From the NCBI GenBank assembly GCA_018399915.1, contig JAGYNW010000080.1, positions 1-8,555 of the forward strand: a stretch of DNA of 8,555 nucleotides, given 5' to 3'. Position 1 is the first letter of the stretch, and each line of letters starts with the position of its first letter. The notes beneath the pieces are model-generated. The model saw only the letters and a list, made by a program, of their open reading frames with translations. It did no database searches and was not told the DNA's origin. Below, one piece after another: positions 1 to 6,861 of this stretch. Origin of the DNA: Candidatus Omnitrophota bacterium. GTDB lineage: Bacteria > Omnitrophota > Gorgyraeia > Zapsychrales > Zapsychraceae. A program made the position numbers and the translations under genes.

Positions 1-182
1 AAACGCATGTATTTATCGAAATGCTCAAGCAAATCTTCGGCGAGGATTTCATCAACTGACAAATCCTCAAAAGGTAAGGGTTGGGTAATATCCTGTATCA
101 TGTCAGGATTACATGCCTCTACAGAATCGATATTGACCCAACCCTCTAATTTATTTGATCCACAGCCTAAATGGAGTTTCAT
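1..182 (-). CDS. SAM-dependent class I methyltransferase, N-terminal fragment (runs off left edge)
   Basis: Sixty codons are visible from an ATG at 180-182 to the window edge, with no stop, so the gene is cut and its C-terminal part is missing. The protein opens directly with a Rossmann methyltransferase motif I, MKLHLGCGSNKLEGWVNID. The glycines at residues 6 and 8 would hug SAM, and the acidic Asp19 at the end of strand beta2 would bind the ribose hydroxyls. Residues 44-55 (DEILAEDLLEHF) match the region around motif III, where an E-H pair is usual in the methyltransferase type 11/12 families. The substrate cannot be told from this part; many relatives act in surface-polysaccharide or small-molecule pathways. 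A G-rich ribosome site (AGGGGGG, 12 bases upstream) precedes the start. It follows ilvC by 82 bases on the same strand and may share its transcript. The fold call is firm; the specific function is unknown. Confidence 0.85.
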   Translation of the reverse strand, partial: MKLHLGCGSNKLEGWVNIDSVEACNPDMIQDITQPLPFEDLSVDEILAEDLLEHFDKYMR

Positions 183-264
183 AATTTCAATCAACCCCCC
201 TCTTCGCGGAATAATAACAAAATACGCCTATCAACGATTTACCGGCGCAGAAACAATCCCTTGT

Positions 265-1254
265 TTATTCCATCCAGGGCATCATTTTCCTTAGGCTTTC
301 CCCAACCTTTTCAATCTGATGAGCCTTAGAATCCTCTCGATATTTAATAAACTTAGTTCTCCCTTCCTTATTCTCATTAAGCCATTCCTGAGCAAAAGTT
401 CCCTCTTGCACCTCAGATAAGATTTTTTTCATTTCTTGACGTGTTTGGCCATTAATGATCCTTGGACCCCGGGAATAATCACCGTATTCCGCGGTGTCTG
501 AAACTTTTTTGCGCATGCCATCAATGCCGGATTTATAAATGAGGTCCGTAATGAGTTTAAGTTCGTGCAAACACTCAAAATACGCTATTTCAGGTTGATA
601 ACCGGCATCCACCAAGGTTTCGAAACCTGCCTTTATAAGTTCAGAGACACCTCCACAAAGAACCACTTGCTCTCCAAATAAATCCGTCTCTGTCTCTTCC
701 TTAAAAGTTGTTTCAATAACACCCGCTCGGGTTCCGCCTAGACCTTTAGCATACGCTAACGCATCTTTCATCGCATTTCCGGATGCATCTTGATGAATCG
801 CGACTAAACAGGGAACGCCTTTACCTTCTTCATATTGTTGTCTCACTAAGGCGCCGGGGCCTTTAGGAGCAATCATCCAAACATCCACATTTTCTGGTGG
901 AACGATCTGCTTAAAGTGGATATTAAAACCATGAGAAAAGACCAAAGATTTCCCTTCACCCATTGATTCTTCTATAGAATTTGCATACAAAGATGCTTGC
1001 ACATGATCCTGTGTTAAGATCTGAATTATATCCGCTTTCTTAGCCGCTTCCTTAGCATCAACCGGTGTAAACCCATCTTTTTTGGCTTGCTCGAAATTAT
1101 CTGTGCCTTCTAATTCACTAACGATAACGTTCAAACCACTATCCTGCAAATTTAATGCTTGACCACGACCCTGGATACCATATCCAATAATGGCAATCAC
1201 CTTATCTTTTAATACAGTTAAATCAGCATCATTGTCGTAATAAATCTTTAACAT
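265..1254 (-). CDS. ilvC: Ketol-acid reductoisomerase, class I (short form)
   Basis: This enzyme carries out the Mg-dependent alkyl migration and NAD(P)H reduction of 2-acetolactate or 2-aceto-2-hydroxybutyrate in valine, leucine and isoleucine synthesis. At 329 residues it is the usual length of the short class I form. The N-terminal Rossmann domain carries GYGIQG at 24-29. Active-site residues are present: His108 in FSHGFNI, Lys131 in APKGPG, the metal ligands Asp191 and Glu195 in TDLFGEQ, Glu227 and Glu231 in the all-helical knotted domain, and Ser252 in VSDTAEYGD. The cofactor loop is odd: SELEGTDNF at 46-54 stands where NADPH enzymes usually have a form like GLRxGSxSW. A TQDH stretch at 81-84 replaces the more common PDE. 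The ATG has an AGGAAGG ribosome site six bases upstream. It lies 33 bases after ahcY, so it is probably in the same operon. No ilvBN or ilvD is in view. Confidence 0.96.
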   Translation of the reverse strand: MLKIYYDNDADLTVLKDKVIAIIGYGIQGRGQALNLQDSGLNVIVSELEGTDNFEQAKKDGFTPVDAKEAAKKADIIQILTQDHVQASLYANSIEESMGEGKSLVFSHGFNIHFKQIVPPENVDVWMIAPKGPGALVRQQYEEGKGVPCLVAIHQDASGNAMKDALAYAKGLGGTRAGVIETTFKEETETDLFGEQVVLCGGVSELIKAGFETLVDAGYQPEIAYFECLHELKLITDLIYKSGIDGMRKKVSDTAEYGDYSRGPRIINGQTRQEMKKILSEVQEGTFAQEWLNENKEGRTKFIKYREDSKAHQIEKVGESLRKMMPWME

Positions 1255-1287
1255 TTTTTGCCTTCCTCTTTTTTCTCATTAAACTTG

Positions 1288-2706
1288 TTAATACCTATAA
1301 TGTTCTGGTTTATAAGGCCCTTGCACTTTTACCCCGATATACCGGGCCTGTTCTTCAGTAAGTGTCGTTAACTTTACGCCCACATTTTCCAAATGCAACC
1401 TTGCCACTTCTTCATCTAAATATTTTGGCAAGCGATAAACACCAATTTCATATTCCTTTTGCCAAAGATCAATTTGGGCTAATGTTTGATTCGTGAAAGA
1501 ATTGCTCATGACAAAGGAAGGATGACCCGTAGCACATCCTAAATTTACTAGTCTTCCCTCTGCTAACAAAATGATTGAATGCCCGTCGGGGAAATAATAT
1601 TGATCCACTTGAGGTTTCACATTCACTTTCTTAACCCTCGGCCACTTCTCAAGCTTAGCAACTTGAATCTCATTATCAAAATGACCAATATTACAGACAA
1701 TTGCCAAATCTTTCATTTTTGACATATGTTCAGCAGTAATGATATCGAAATTCCCGGTGGCTGTTACAAAAATATTGCCTTCATTTAATGCCTCTTCAAT
1801 CGTGGTAACTTCAAATCCTTCCATAGAAGCTTGAAGAGCACAAATAGGATCAATCTCAGTAATAATGACTCTGGCACCATAGCTTTTCATTGATTTAGCA
1901 CACCCTTTACCAACATCTCCATAGCCACAAACAACCACCACTTTTCCGGCTAACATAATATCTGTGGCTCTTTTAATTCCATCGGCCAAAGATTCCCGGC
2001 ATCCATAGAGATTATCAAATTTTGATTTCGTCACTGAATCGTTAACATTGATAGCAGGAAACAAAAGCTTACCCTGCTCCATCATCTGATACAACCGATG
2101 AACTCCGGTGGTTGTTTCTTCGGATACTCCCTTTATCCCTGCGCCAATATTCTGCCAGCGGGCAGGGTCTTCCTTTATACTTTCTTTAAGCACGGAAAAT
2201 AAAACTATCTCTTCTTCTGCTTCTACATTTTTTTCTAGCAAAGAAGGATCTTTTTCCGCCTGGGCACCCAGATGTACCATTAAGGTAGCATCTCCGCCAT
2301 CATCCACGATAAGGTCTGGTCCCTTGCCGTCCGGAAATAACAGAGCTTGCTTCGTACACCACCAGTATTCTTTCAACGTCTCCCCCTTCCAGGCAAAAAC
2401 AGGTACTCCTAAATCTGCGATCGCTGCCGCAGCATGATCCTGGGTTGAAAAAATATTACAACTTGCCCAACGCACATCGGCACCGAGCTTAACCAATGTC
2501 TTTATTAAAACCGCCGTTTGAATGGTCATGTGCAGAGATCCCATGATCCGGGCACCGCTCAAAGGCTTTTCTTCGCCATATTTCTTTTGTAAAGACATCA
2601 AGCCCGGCATCTCCGACTCAGCAAGCTCAATTTCCTTATGCCCAAAGGCGGCTAAAGAAATGTCTTTCACTTTGTAATCATTGCTGGCTTTTGTTGAATT
2701 TGTCAT
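1288..2706 (-). CDS. ahcY: Adenosylhomocysteinase (S-adenosyl-L-homocysteine hydrolase)
   Basis: AhcY reversibly splits S-adenosylhomocysteine, the inhibitory product of SAM methyltransferases, into adenosine and homocysteine using tightly bound NAD. From the start chosen here the protein has 472 residues. This is the longer bacterial form, with an extra segment of about 40 residues near 145-185 relative to the roughly 430-residue animal enzymes. Visible motifs are SCNIFSTQDHAAAAI (82-96), VNDSVTKSKFDNLYG (about 221-235), the NAD-binding GYGDVGKG (261-268), and the C-terminal KPEHYRY, whose Lys and Tyr reach into the neighbouring subunit's NAD site. An ATG five codons further upstream (2719-2721) is in frame, but the sequence just after it, GGAGAGG, is an ideal ribosome site six bases before the second ATG, so the start at 2706 is preferred. 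It follows metK by about 100 bases, which fits a SAM-cycle operon. Confidence 0.97.
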   Translation of the reverse strand: MTNSTKASNDYKVKDISLAAFGHKEIELAESEMPGLMSLQKKYGEEKPLSGARIMGSLHMTIQTAVLIKTLVKLGADVRWASCNIFSTQDHAAAAIADLGVPVFAWKGETLKEYWWCTKQALLFPDGKGPDLIVDDGGDATLMVHLGAQAEKDPSLLEKNVEAEEEIVLFSVLKESIKEDPARWQNIGAGIKGVSEETTTGVHRLYQMMEQGKLLFPAINVNDSVTKSKFDNLYGCRESLADGIKRATDIMLAGKVVVVCGYGDVGKGCAKSMKSYGARVIITEIDPICALQASMEGFEVTTIEEALNEGNIFVTATGNFDIITAEHMSKMKDLAIVCNIGHFDNEIQVAKLEKWPRVKKVNVKPQVDQYYFPDGHSIILLAEGRLVNLGCATGHPSFVMSNSFTNQTLAQIDLWQKEYEIGVYRLPKYLDEEVARLHLENVGVKLTTLTEEQARYIGVKVQGPYKPEHYRY

Positions 2707-2712
2707 ATTAAA

Positions 2713-2719
2713 CCTCTCC
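2713..2719 (-). promoter_or_regulatory. Ribosome binding site that decides the ahcY start
   Basis: On the minus strand this reads GGAGAGG, a near-perfect Shine-Dalgarno sequence with six bases (TTTAAT) before the ATG at 2704-2706. It overlaps the upstream in-frame ATG at 2719-2721. Translation from that upstream codon would put the ribosome site inside the coding sequence and leave the upstream codon with no recognisable site of its own. Confidence 0.8.
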
Positions 2720-2721
2720 AT

Positions 2722-2807
2722 TTATAAAAGACATAAATCCCTGGATGAAAATTGCGAAAGTGGAAAATGCTGACACTTACATCTTTAATCTTAGAATTAC
2801 ACTTACT
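2722..2807 (-). other. metK-ahcY intergenic spacer with a short direct repeat
   Basis: This 86-base spacer is the longest gap between complete genes. It holds two perfect copies of an 8-base word, ACACTTAC on the plus strand, at 2773-2780 and 2799-2806, 26 bases apart. No convincing promoter pair, intrinsic terminator, or SAM or SAH riboswitch could be seen in it. The repeat may be chance. Confidence 0.4.
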
Positions 2808-3959
2808 TTAAACCAACTTTTTTAAGGCTGCGATCTTATCTGTTTTTTCCCATGTAAAAATACCCCTGCCAAAATGTCCATAAGAAGCTGTTTTTTCATA
2901 ACAGGGTTTTTTTAGATTTAATGCTTTAATAATTCCCTTGGGCGTTAAATCAAAACACTTGCGTACGGCAGAAACCAATTTTTGCTCTGAGACCAAGCCT
3001 GTACCACATGTGTCAATCATAATACTGATCGGCTCGGGATATCCTATCGCATAACTTAGCTGGATCAAACATTTTTTAGCTAACTTAGCCGCCACAATAT
3101 TCTTCGCAATATATCTAGCCATATAAGTAGCGGACCGGTCAACCTTGGTCGGATCCTTGCCAGAAAAAGCCCCTCCACCATGGGGGACAATTCCTCCATA
3201 CGTATCTACAATAATCTTACGCCCCGTAACGCCTGTATCCGATTGCGGCCCACCGACAACGAACTTTCCAGTTTCATTAACATAAAACTTCGTTTTCTTA
3301 TCAGCCATTTTTCCAACAATAGGCATGGCAATCGTATCTATAATTTCCTGCCGTGCTTTTTTAGTTATCTTTTTACCTGTTTTATCTAAAATCTTTTCGG
3401 TATGCTGACAGGCTAACACGACCGCATCTAAGCGGACTGGCTTATCATCGTCATACTCGATCGTAACTTGACTTTTACAATCAGGGCCTAAATAATCCAA
3501 CTGCCCTGACTTTCTTACTTTCTCCACCCTTTCAACTAATTTATGGGCTAACGTAATCGGAAGGGGCATAAGCTCTTTGGTTTCATCGGTTGCATAGCCA
3601 TACATAATCCCTTGGTCACCCGCCCCACCGGTATCTACCCCTTGGGCAATATCCGGAGATTGACTATTGATGGCATTAAGGATGGAACAAGTATGGCAAT
3701 TGAATCCATATTTCTGATGATTATAACCAATGTCAGTTAATACACGGCGCACAAGGTTATGCACGTCTATGAAAGTTTTAGTTGTAATCTCACCACCGAC
3801 AATAACCAAACCCGTGGATATGAAAGTTTCACATGCCACCCTGCCCTTGGGATCATTTTTCAATACCTGATCTAAAACCGCGTCTGAAATTTGATCACAA
3901 ACTTTATCCGGATGACCATTCCCTACTGACTCTGATGTAACAAAATACTTTCCTTTCAC
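2808..3959 (-). CDS. metK: S-adenosylmethionine synthetase
   Basis: MetK condenses ATP with methionine to give SAM, the main methyl donor, releasing phosphate and pyrophosphate. The 383-residue length is standard. The N-terminal signature VTSESVGNGHPDKVCDQI (residues 7-24) holds the catalytic His in GHPDK, although GN replaces the commoner TE or TP before it. The methionine adenosyltransferase hexapeptide GAGDQG lies near 113-118, and the glycine-rich GGGAFSGKDPTKVDRS loop that binds the triphosphate lies near 262-277. The start is GTG (3957-3959): the codon immediately before it is an in-frame TAA and no ATG occurs in the N-terminal part, so no other start is possible without losing the ESV/GHPDK motif. 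A weak AAAGG ribosome site lies 11 bases upstream. It is followed by ahcY, so SAM synthesis and SAH removal are probably co-transcribed. No SAM or SAH riboswitch is seen in the leader. Confidence 0.97.
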   Translation of the reverse strand: MKGKYFVTSESVGNGHPDKVCDQISDAVLDQVLKNDPKGRVACETFISTGLVIVGGEITTKTFIDVHNLVRRVLTDIGYNHQKYGFNCHTCSILNAINSQSPDIAQGVDTGGAGDQGIMYGYATDETKELMPLPITLAHKLVERVEKVRKSGQLDYLGPDCKSQVTIEYDDDKPVRLDAVVLACQHTEKILDKTGKKITKKARQEIIDTIAMPIVGKMADKKTKFYVNETGKFVVGGPQSDTGVTGRKIIVDTYGGIVPHGGGAFSGKDPTKVDRSATYMARYIAKNIVAAKLAKKCLIQLSYAIGYPEPISIMIDTCGTGLVSEQKLVSAVRKCFDLTPKGIIKALNLKKPCYEKTASYGHFGRGIFTWEKTDKIAALKKLV

Positions 3960-4006
3960 TTATTTCCCAACCTTTCTTTATCCTAATATTGTTCTCAACG
4001 ATTACT

Positions 4007-4747
4007 TTATTCCTGAAAATTCTCTCTTGCCTCTTCATAAGATTCTATGCTTCCGATATCATACCATTTACCATTGAACGTATACCCAAAAACATCGTTA
4101 TTTTGACATAACCATCGGATGTAATCACCCGCTGTATCAGATTTCTGAACTTCATCTAAGTAGGTGCTGACAAGGCCCAACGTCTTTTGAGGGAGATAAT
4201 AAAAACACATCGCAATAAGTGTCGATTTCGGTTCCGCAGGTTTTTCCTCAAAAGAAACTATTCTACGATTACTATCAACAGAAACAACGCCATACAATTT
4301 GGCCTGCTCGTAATCTTTAATATCATATAGCCCGATGGTTACCGAATCATGCTTTTTATTCGCAAAAGATATATATTCAATTAAATCATAATCAAAAAGA
4401 TTATCTCCACCTAAGATAACCAAATCATCATTAATCAGTTCCTTTTTTAAAACATAATCAATGTCTCCTATAGAGCCTAATCTGTCTTCAGGCGTCTTGG
4501 TTCCATCATTAACTATCTTTATAGGGAAAGGATAACCCCCTTGTTCTTCGGCCCATTGAATAAAGATTTTGTAAAATTTATCATTTGTAACAAGGATAAC
4601 CTCATCAATATCTGCTAACCTTTGAATCTTGTCTAACAAATAATTTGCTAAAGATTTACCATTAACCTCAAGCAAAGGCTTTGGCGTGTCTTTAGCGATA
4701 TCTTGCAATCTAGTGCCGTATCCAGCCGCTAAAACAAGTGCTTTCAT
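4007..4747 (-). CDS. Sugar-phosphate nucleotidyltransferase (NTP_transferase family)
   Basis: This 246-residue protein has the Rossmann-like fold of the RmlA/GlmU-type nucleotidyltransferases, which join a sugar phosphate to an NTP to give an NDP-sugar and pyrophosphate. The N-terminal nucleotide loop is LAAGYGTRL (6-14). Lys23 in TPKPLLEVNGK is the conserved phosphate-binding lysine. Asp115 in LGGDN is the first metal ligand, FEEKP follows at 166-170, and Asp230 in WYDIGS matches the second metal ligand. There is no C-terminal left-handed beta-helix, so it is not a GlmU-like bifunctional enzyme. The exact substrate cannot be read from the sequence: glucose-1-phosphate is possible, and so is another sugar or polyol phosphate. 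The ATG has a GAAGGA ribosome site five bases upstream. It sits 39 bases after ptsI and 47 bases before metK, with no terminator on either side, so it may be part of a long transcript. Confidence 0.88.
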   Translation of the reverse strand: MKALVLAAGYGTRLQDIAKDTPKPLLEVNGKSLANYLLDKIQRLADIDEVILVTNDKFYKIFIQWAEEQGGYPFPIKIVNDGTKTPEDRLGSIGDIDYVLKKELINDDLVILGGDNLFDYDLIEYISFANKKHDSVTIGLYDIKDYEQAKLYGVVSVDSNRRIVSFEEKPAEPKSTLIAMCFYYLPQKTLGLVSTYLDEVQKSDTAGDYIRWLCQNNDVFGYTFNGKWYDIGSIESYEEARENFQE

Positions 4748-4786
4748 AATAATCCTTCTCTTTGCAAATTAAAAAAATAGTTGAGG

Positions 4787-6556
4787 CTAATCGTCTGATC
4801 TTTCGGTTGTCACAAAATTAGGATCTAATTCTTTTAACCGTATTTTTGTAAAATTCTCAACCTCTTGACCCGTAGATAAACAGAGCACCTCATTCGCTAA
4901 TGTTTGCGCATCTTGAAACTTAATATTCCTGATGAATTTCTTAATCTGAAGAATACTTAACGGCGACATACTAAACTCATCCAAACCTAATCCCAACAAT
5001 ATAGGGGCCAAAATCGGTTCGCTCGCCATCTCCCCACATAAGCCGACTTTAATCCCTTCCGCATGAGCGGCCTCAATCGTATTTTTTATCAATCTTAAAA
5101 CCGCGGGATGCCCCGGATCATAAAGACTGGCTGTCTGTTCATTTACTCTGTCTACCGCTAGCGTATATTGAATCAGATCATTCGTTCCTATGCTGAAAAA
5201 ATCTACTTCTTTCGCCAATAAATCCGCTGTAACAGCCGCAGAAGGAACCTCAATCATGACACCAACTGGCATATCTTCATTAAAAGGAATCTTTTCTTTG
5301 CGCAGTTCTTCTTTAACCTCATTTAAAATGACTTGCGCCTGACGAAATTCTCCGGTTCCGGTGATCATGGGATACATCATCCGGATGTTACCAAAAGCGG
5401 ACGCCATAAGGATAGCCCTTAATTGCGTTTTAAAAATATCTGGACGCTCCAAGCAAAAATGAATAGCCCTCCAACCCATATGCGAATACATTTGCTTCGG
5501 TATTTGTAATGCCGAAATAAATTTATCCCCACCCAAATCTAGGGTTCTGATCGTTACGACATGGGGACTCATTGTTTCGGCAACTTTTTTATACGCGGCA
5601 AACTGCTCTTCTTCTGAAGGTAAGTCTTCACGATTCATATAAAAATATTCTGTTCGGTATAATCCTATACCGTTAGCACCATACTTAAGCACACTAGGAA
5701 CCTCTTCTGGCAATTCGAGATTAGCCATCAAAGTTACTTCTTTTCCATCGACGGTCTTGGTAGGCAAATTCTTAATCTTCTGAAACTGATCTCTGGATTT
5801 AATGATTAAATCCAAAATATTCCGATAACGATCAACCGTAGCTTCTGTGGGATTAACAATGACCAAACCCTTTCTTCCATCAACGATAATATAATCCTGA
5901 TTATGTATCTTAAGCGTTGCATCTTTCAATCCTAATACCGCAGGTACGCCTAAAGATTTGGCCATAATAGCCGTATGAGATGTCCTTCCCCCTATATCGG
6001 TTGCAAAAGCAATGATGTTTTTCTTATACATCAACGCGGTATCTGAAGGAGAAAGGTCATGGCTGACGATGATCAGTTCTTCATTCAAGTGCTCTAACTC
6101 ATGAAGCTTATTTTCATCTGTCAAATTCTTTAAAATCCGTCTACCCACGTCGTTGACATCACTGACCCTTTCCCTTAAATATTCATCTTCCATATTAGAA
6201 AATATATTGGTATATTTTTTCAATATTTCAGAAAAAACATATTCGACAGAAAGCTTTTCGGTTTTTACGCGCTTAATAACTTCCTCAACAACGGATTGGT
6301 CTTCTAAAAAAAGCAGATGCGCGTCAAAAAATTTAGCATGGGTATCTCCCAACTCAGCAACAATCTTCTTTTTTATCCCAGCTATTTCTTCACGTGTTTT
6401 TATTAAAGCTTCCTCGAAACGGGCTATCTCAATCGGGATTTCCGCCTCCATGATCGCCCTGGGGGCGACTATGAAATCTTGCTTATCAAGGATAAATGTC
6501 TTTCCTAGCGCGATACCTGGTGCGGCTGGAATCCCTTTTAAAAATATTTCACTCAT
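4787..6556 (-). CDS. ptsI: PTS enzyme I (phosphoenolpyruvate-protein phosphotransferase)
   Basis: EI takes phosphate from phosphoenolpyruvate onto an active-site histidine and passes it to HPr in the cytoplasm. The protein is 589 residues, close to the usual 570-590. The N-terminal and HPr-binding region occupies about 1-145. The swivelling phosphohistidine domain carries GGRTSHTAIMAKSLGVPAVLG (189-209) with His194. The C-terminal PEP-binding TIM barrel shows GLYRTEYFYM (Arg301), RTLDLGGDK (Arg337), GWRAI (Arg363), FFSIGTNDLIQYTLAVDR (453-470) and the catalytic Cys507 in GLCGEMAS. The spacing of the three arginines matches Arg296, Arg332 and Arg358 of the E. coli enzyme. No N-terminal GAF domain is present, so it is plain EI and not the nitrogen-PTS form PtsP. 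The start codon overlaps the HPr stop codon as TAATG, implying translational coupling. A GGAAAG ribosome site lies inside the HPr gene nine bases upstream. Confidence 0.97.
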   Translation of the reverse strand: MSEIFLKGIPAAPGIALGKTFILDKQDFIVAPRAIMEAEIPIEIARFEEALIKTREEIAGIKKKIVAELGDTHAKFFDAHLLFLEDQSVVEEVIKRVKTEKLSVEYVFSEILKKYTNIFSNMEDEYLRERVSDVNDVGRRILKNLTDENKLHELEHLNEELIIVSHDLSPSDTALMYKKNIIAFATDIGGRTSHTAIMAKSLGVPAVLGLKDATLKIHNQDYIIVDGRKGLVIVNPTEATVDRYRNILDLIIKSRDQFQKIKNLPTKTVDGKEVTLMANLELPEEVPSVLKYGANGIGLYRTEYFYMNREDLPSEEEQFAAYKKVAETMSPHVVTIRTLDLGGDKFISALQIPKQMYSHMGWRAIHFCLERPDIFKTQLRAILMASAFGNIRMMYPMITGTGEFRQAQVILNEVKEELRKEKIPFNEDMPVGVMIEVPSAAVTADLLAKEVDFFSIGTNDLIQYTLAVDRVNEQTASLYDPGHPAVLRLIKNTIEAAHAEGIKVGLCGEMASEPILAPILLGLGLDEFSMSPLSILQIKKFIRNIKFQDAQTLANEVLCLSTGQEVENFTKIRLKELDPNFVTTERSDD

Positions 6557-6558
6557 TA
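6554..6558 (-). other. TAATG stop/start overlap between ptsH and ptsI
   Basis: The HPr stop codon TAA and the enzyme I start codon ATG share a base on the minus strand. This arrangement normally allows a terminating ribosome to restart on the next gene, keeping the two phosphorelay partners in proportion. Confidence 0.85.
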
Positions 6559-6825
6559 TTCGATACTTTCCTTATTTAATAACTGCTCCAATTCATCCAA
6601 TACCTGCTGTGCGTCATCGCCGGTAGCCTCAAGGATTATCTTCGTATTTTGCTGAGCGCCTAATGTCAAAATTCCCATAATAGATTTCCCGTTGACCCGT
6701 TCCTCTCCCTTCTGGATAATGACTGATGCATTATACTTTGAGACAACCTGCACAAACATAGCGGCCGGTCTTGCATGCAATCCCTGAGGATTTTTTATAA
6801 TAACTTCTCTGGTCTGTTTCGGCAT
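6556..6825 (-). CDS. ptsH: Phosphocarrier protein HPr
   Basis: HPr carries phosphate from enzyme I to EIIA domains. This 89-residue protein is of normal length. The active-site motif is NPQGLHARPAA with His17. Residues 45-53 (NGKSIMGIL) place Ser48 where HPr kinase/phosphorylase phosphorylates Ser46 of Gram-positive HPr, so the protein is built for both kinds of control. It is also compatible with Crh/NPr-like regulatory relatives, but the intact His17 argues against a pure Crh. The ATG lies 36 bases after the yvcK stop and in the same frame, with no obvious ribosome site in the gap, so expression may depend on ribosomes arriving from yvcK. Its own stop overlaps the ptsI start by one base. 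HPr kinase itself is not in this window. Confidence 0.96.
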   Translation of the reverse strand: MPKQTREVIIKNPQGLHARPAAMFVQVVSKYNASVIIQKGEERVNGKSIMGILTLGAQQNTKIILEATGDDAQQVLDELEQLLNKESIE

Positions 6826-6861
6826 ATTACAATTTTCATTAAGATCTTGAATAACAATACA

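Noticed and set aside
183..264. Terminator or promoter between ilvC and the methyltransferase
   Set aside because: Only a four-base CGCC/GGCG pairing with a long loop could be found, and there is no convincing -35/-10 pair, so nothing was called.
7..294. Plus-strand open frame of 95 codons at the left edge
   Set aside because: It lies antisense to the methyltransferase start, the spacer and the end of ilvC, resembles no family, and the minus-strand reading has clear motifs.
2108..2437. Plus-strand open frame inside ahcY
   Set aside because: It is antisense to a strongly conserved part of AhcY, has low-complexity Ser-rich content and no family features.
2722..2807. Possible SAM or SAH riboswitch ahead of ahcY
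   Set aside because: The spacer is short and AT-rich, with no conserved GC-rich core or paired helices of the known SAM/SAH classes; the metK leader is shorter still.
4748..4790. T-run after the ptsI stop (minus strand) as an intrinsic terminator
   Set aside because: The seven-base T-run is not preceded by a stable inverted repeat, so an intrinsic terminator is not supported.
6153..6626. Plus-strand open frame of 157 codons opposite ptsI and ptsH
   Set aside because: It is antisense to conserved EI and HPr coding sequence; the Ser/Ile/Phe-rich translation looks like a shadow frame.
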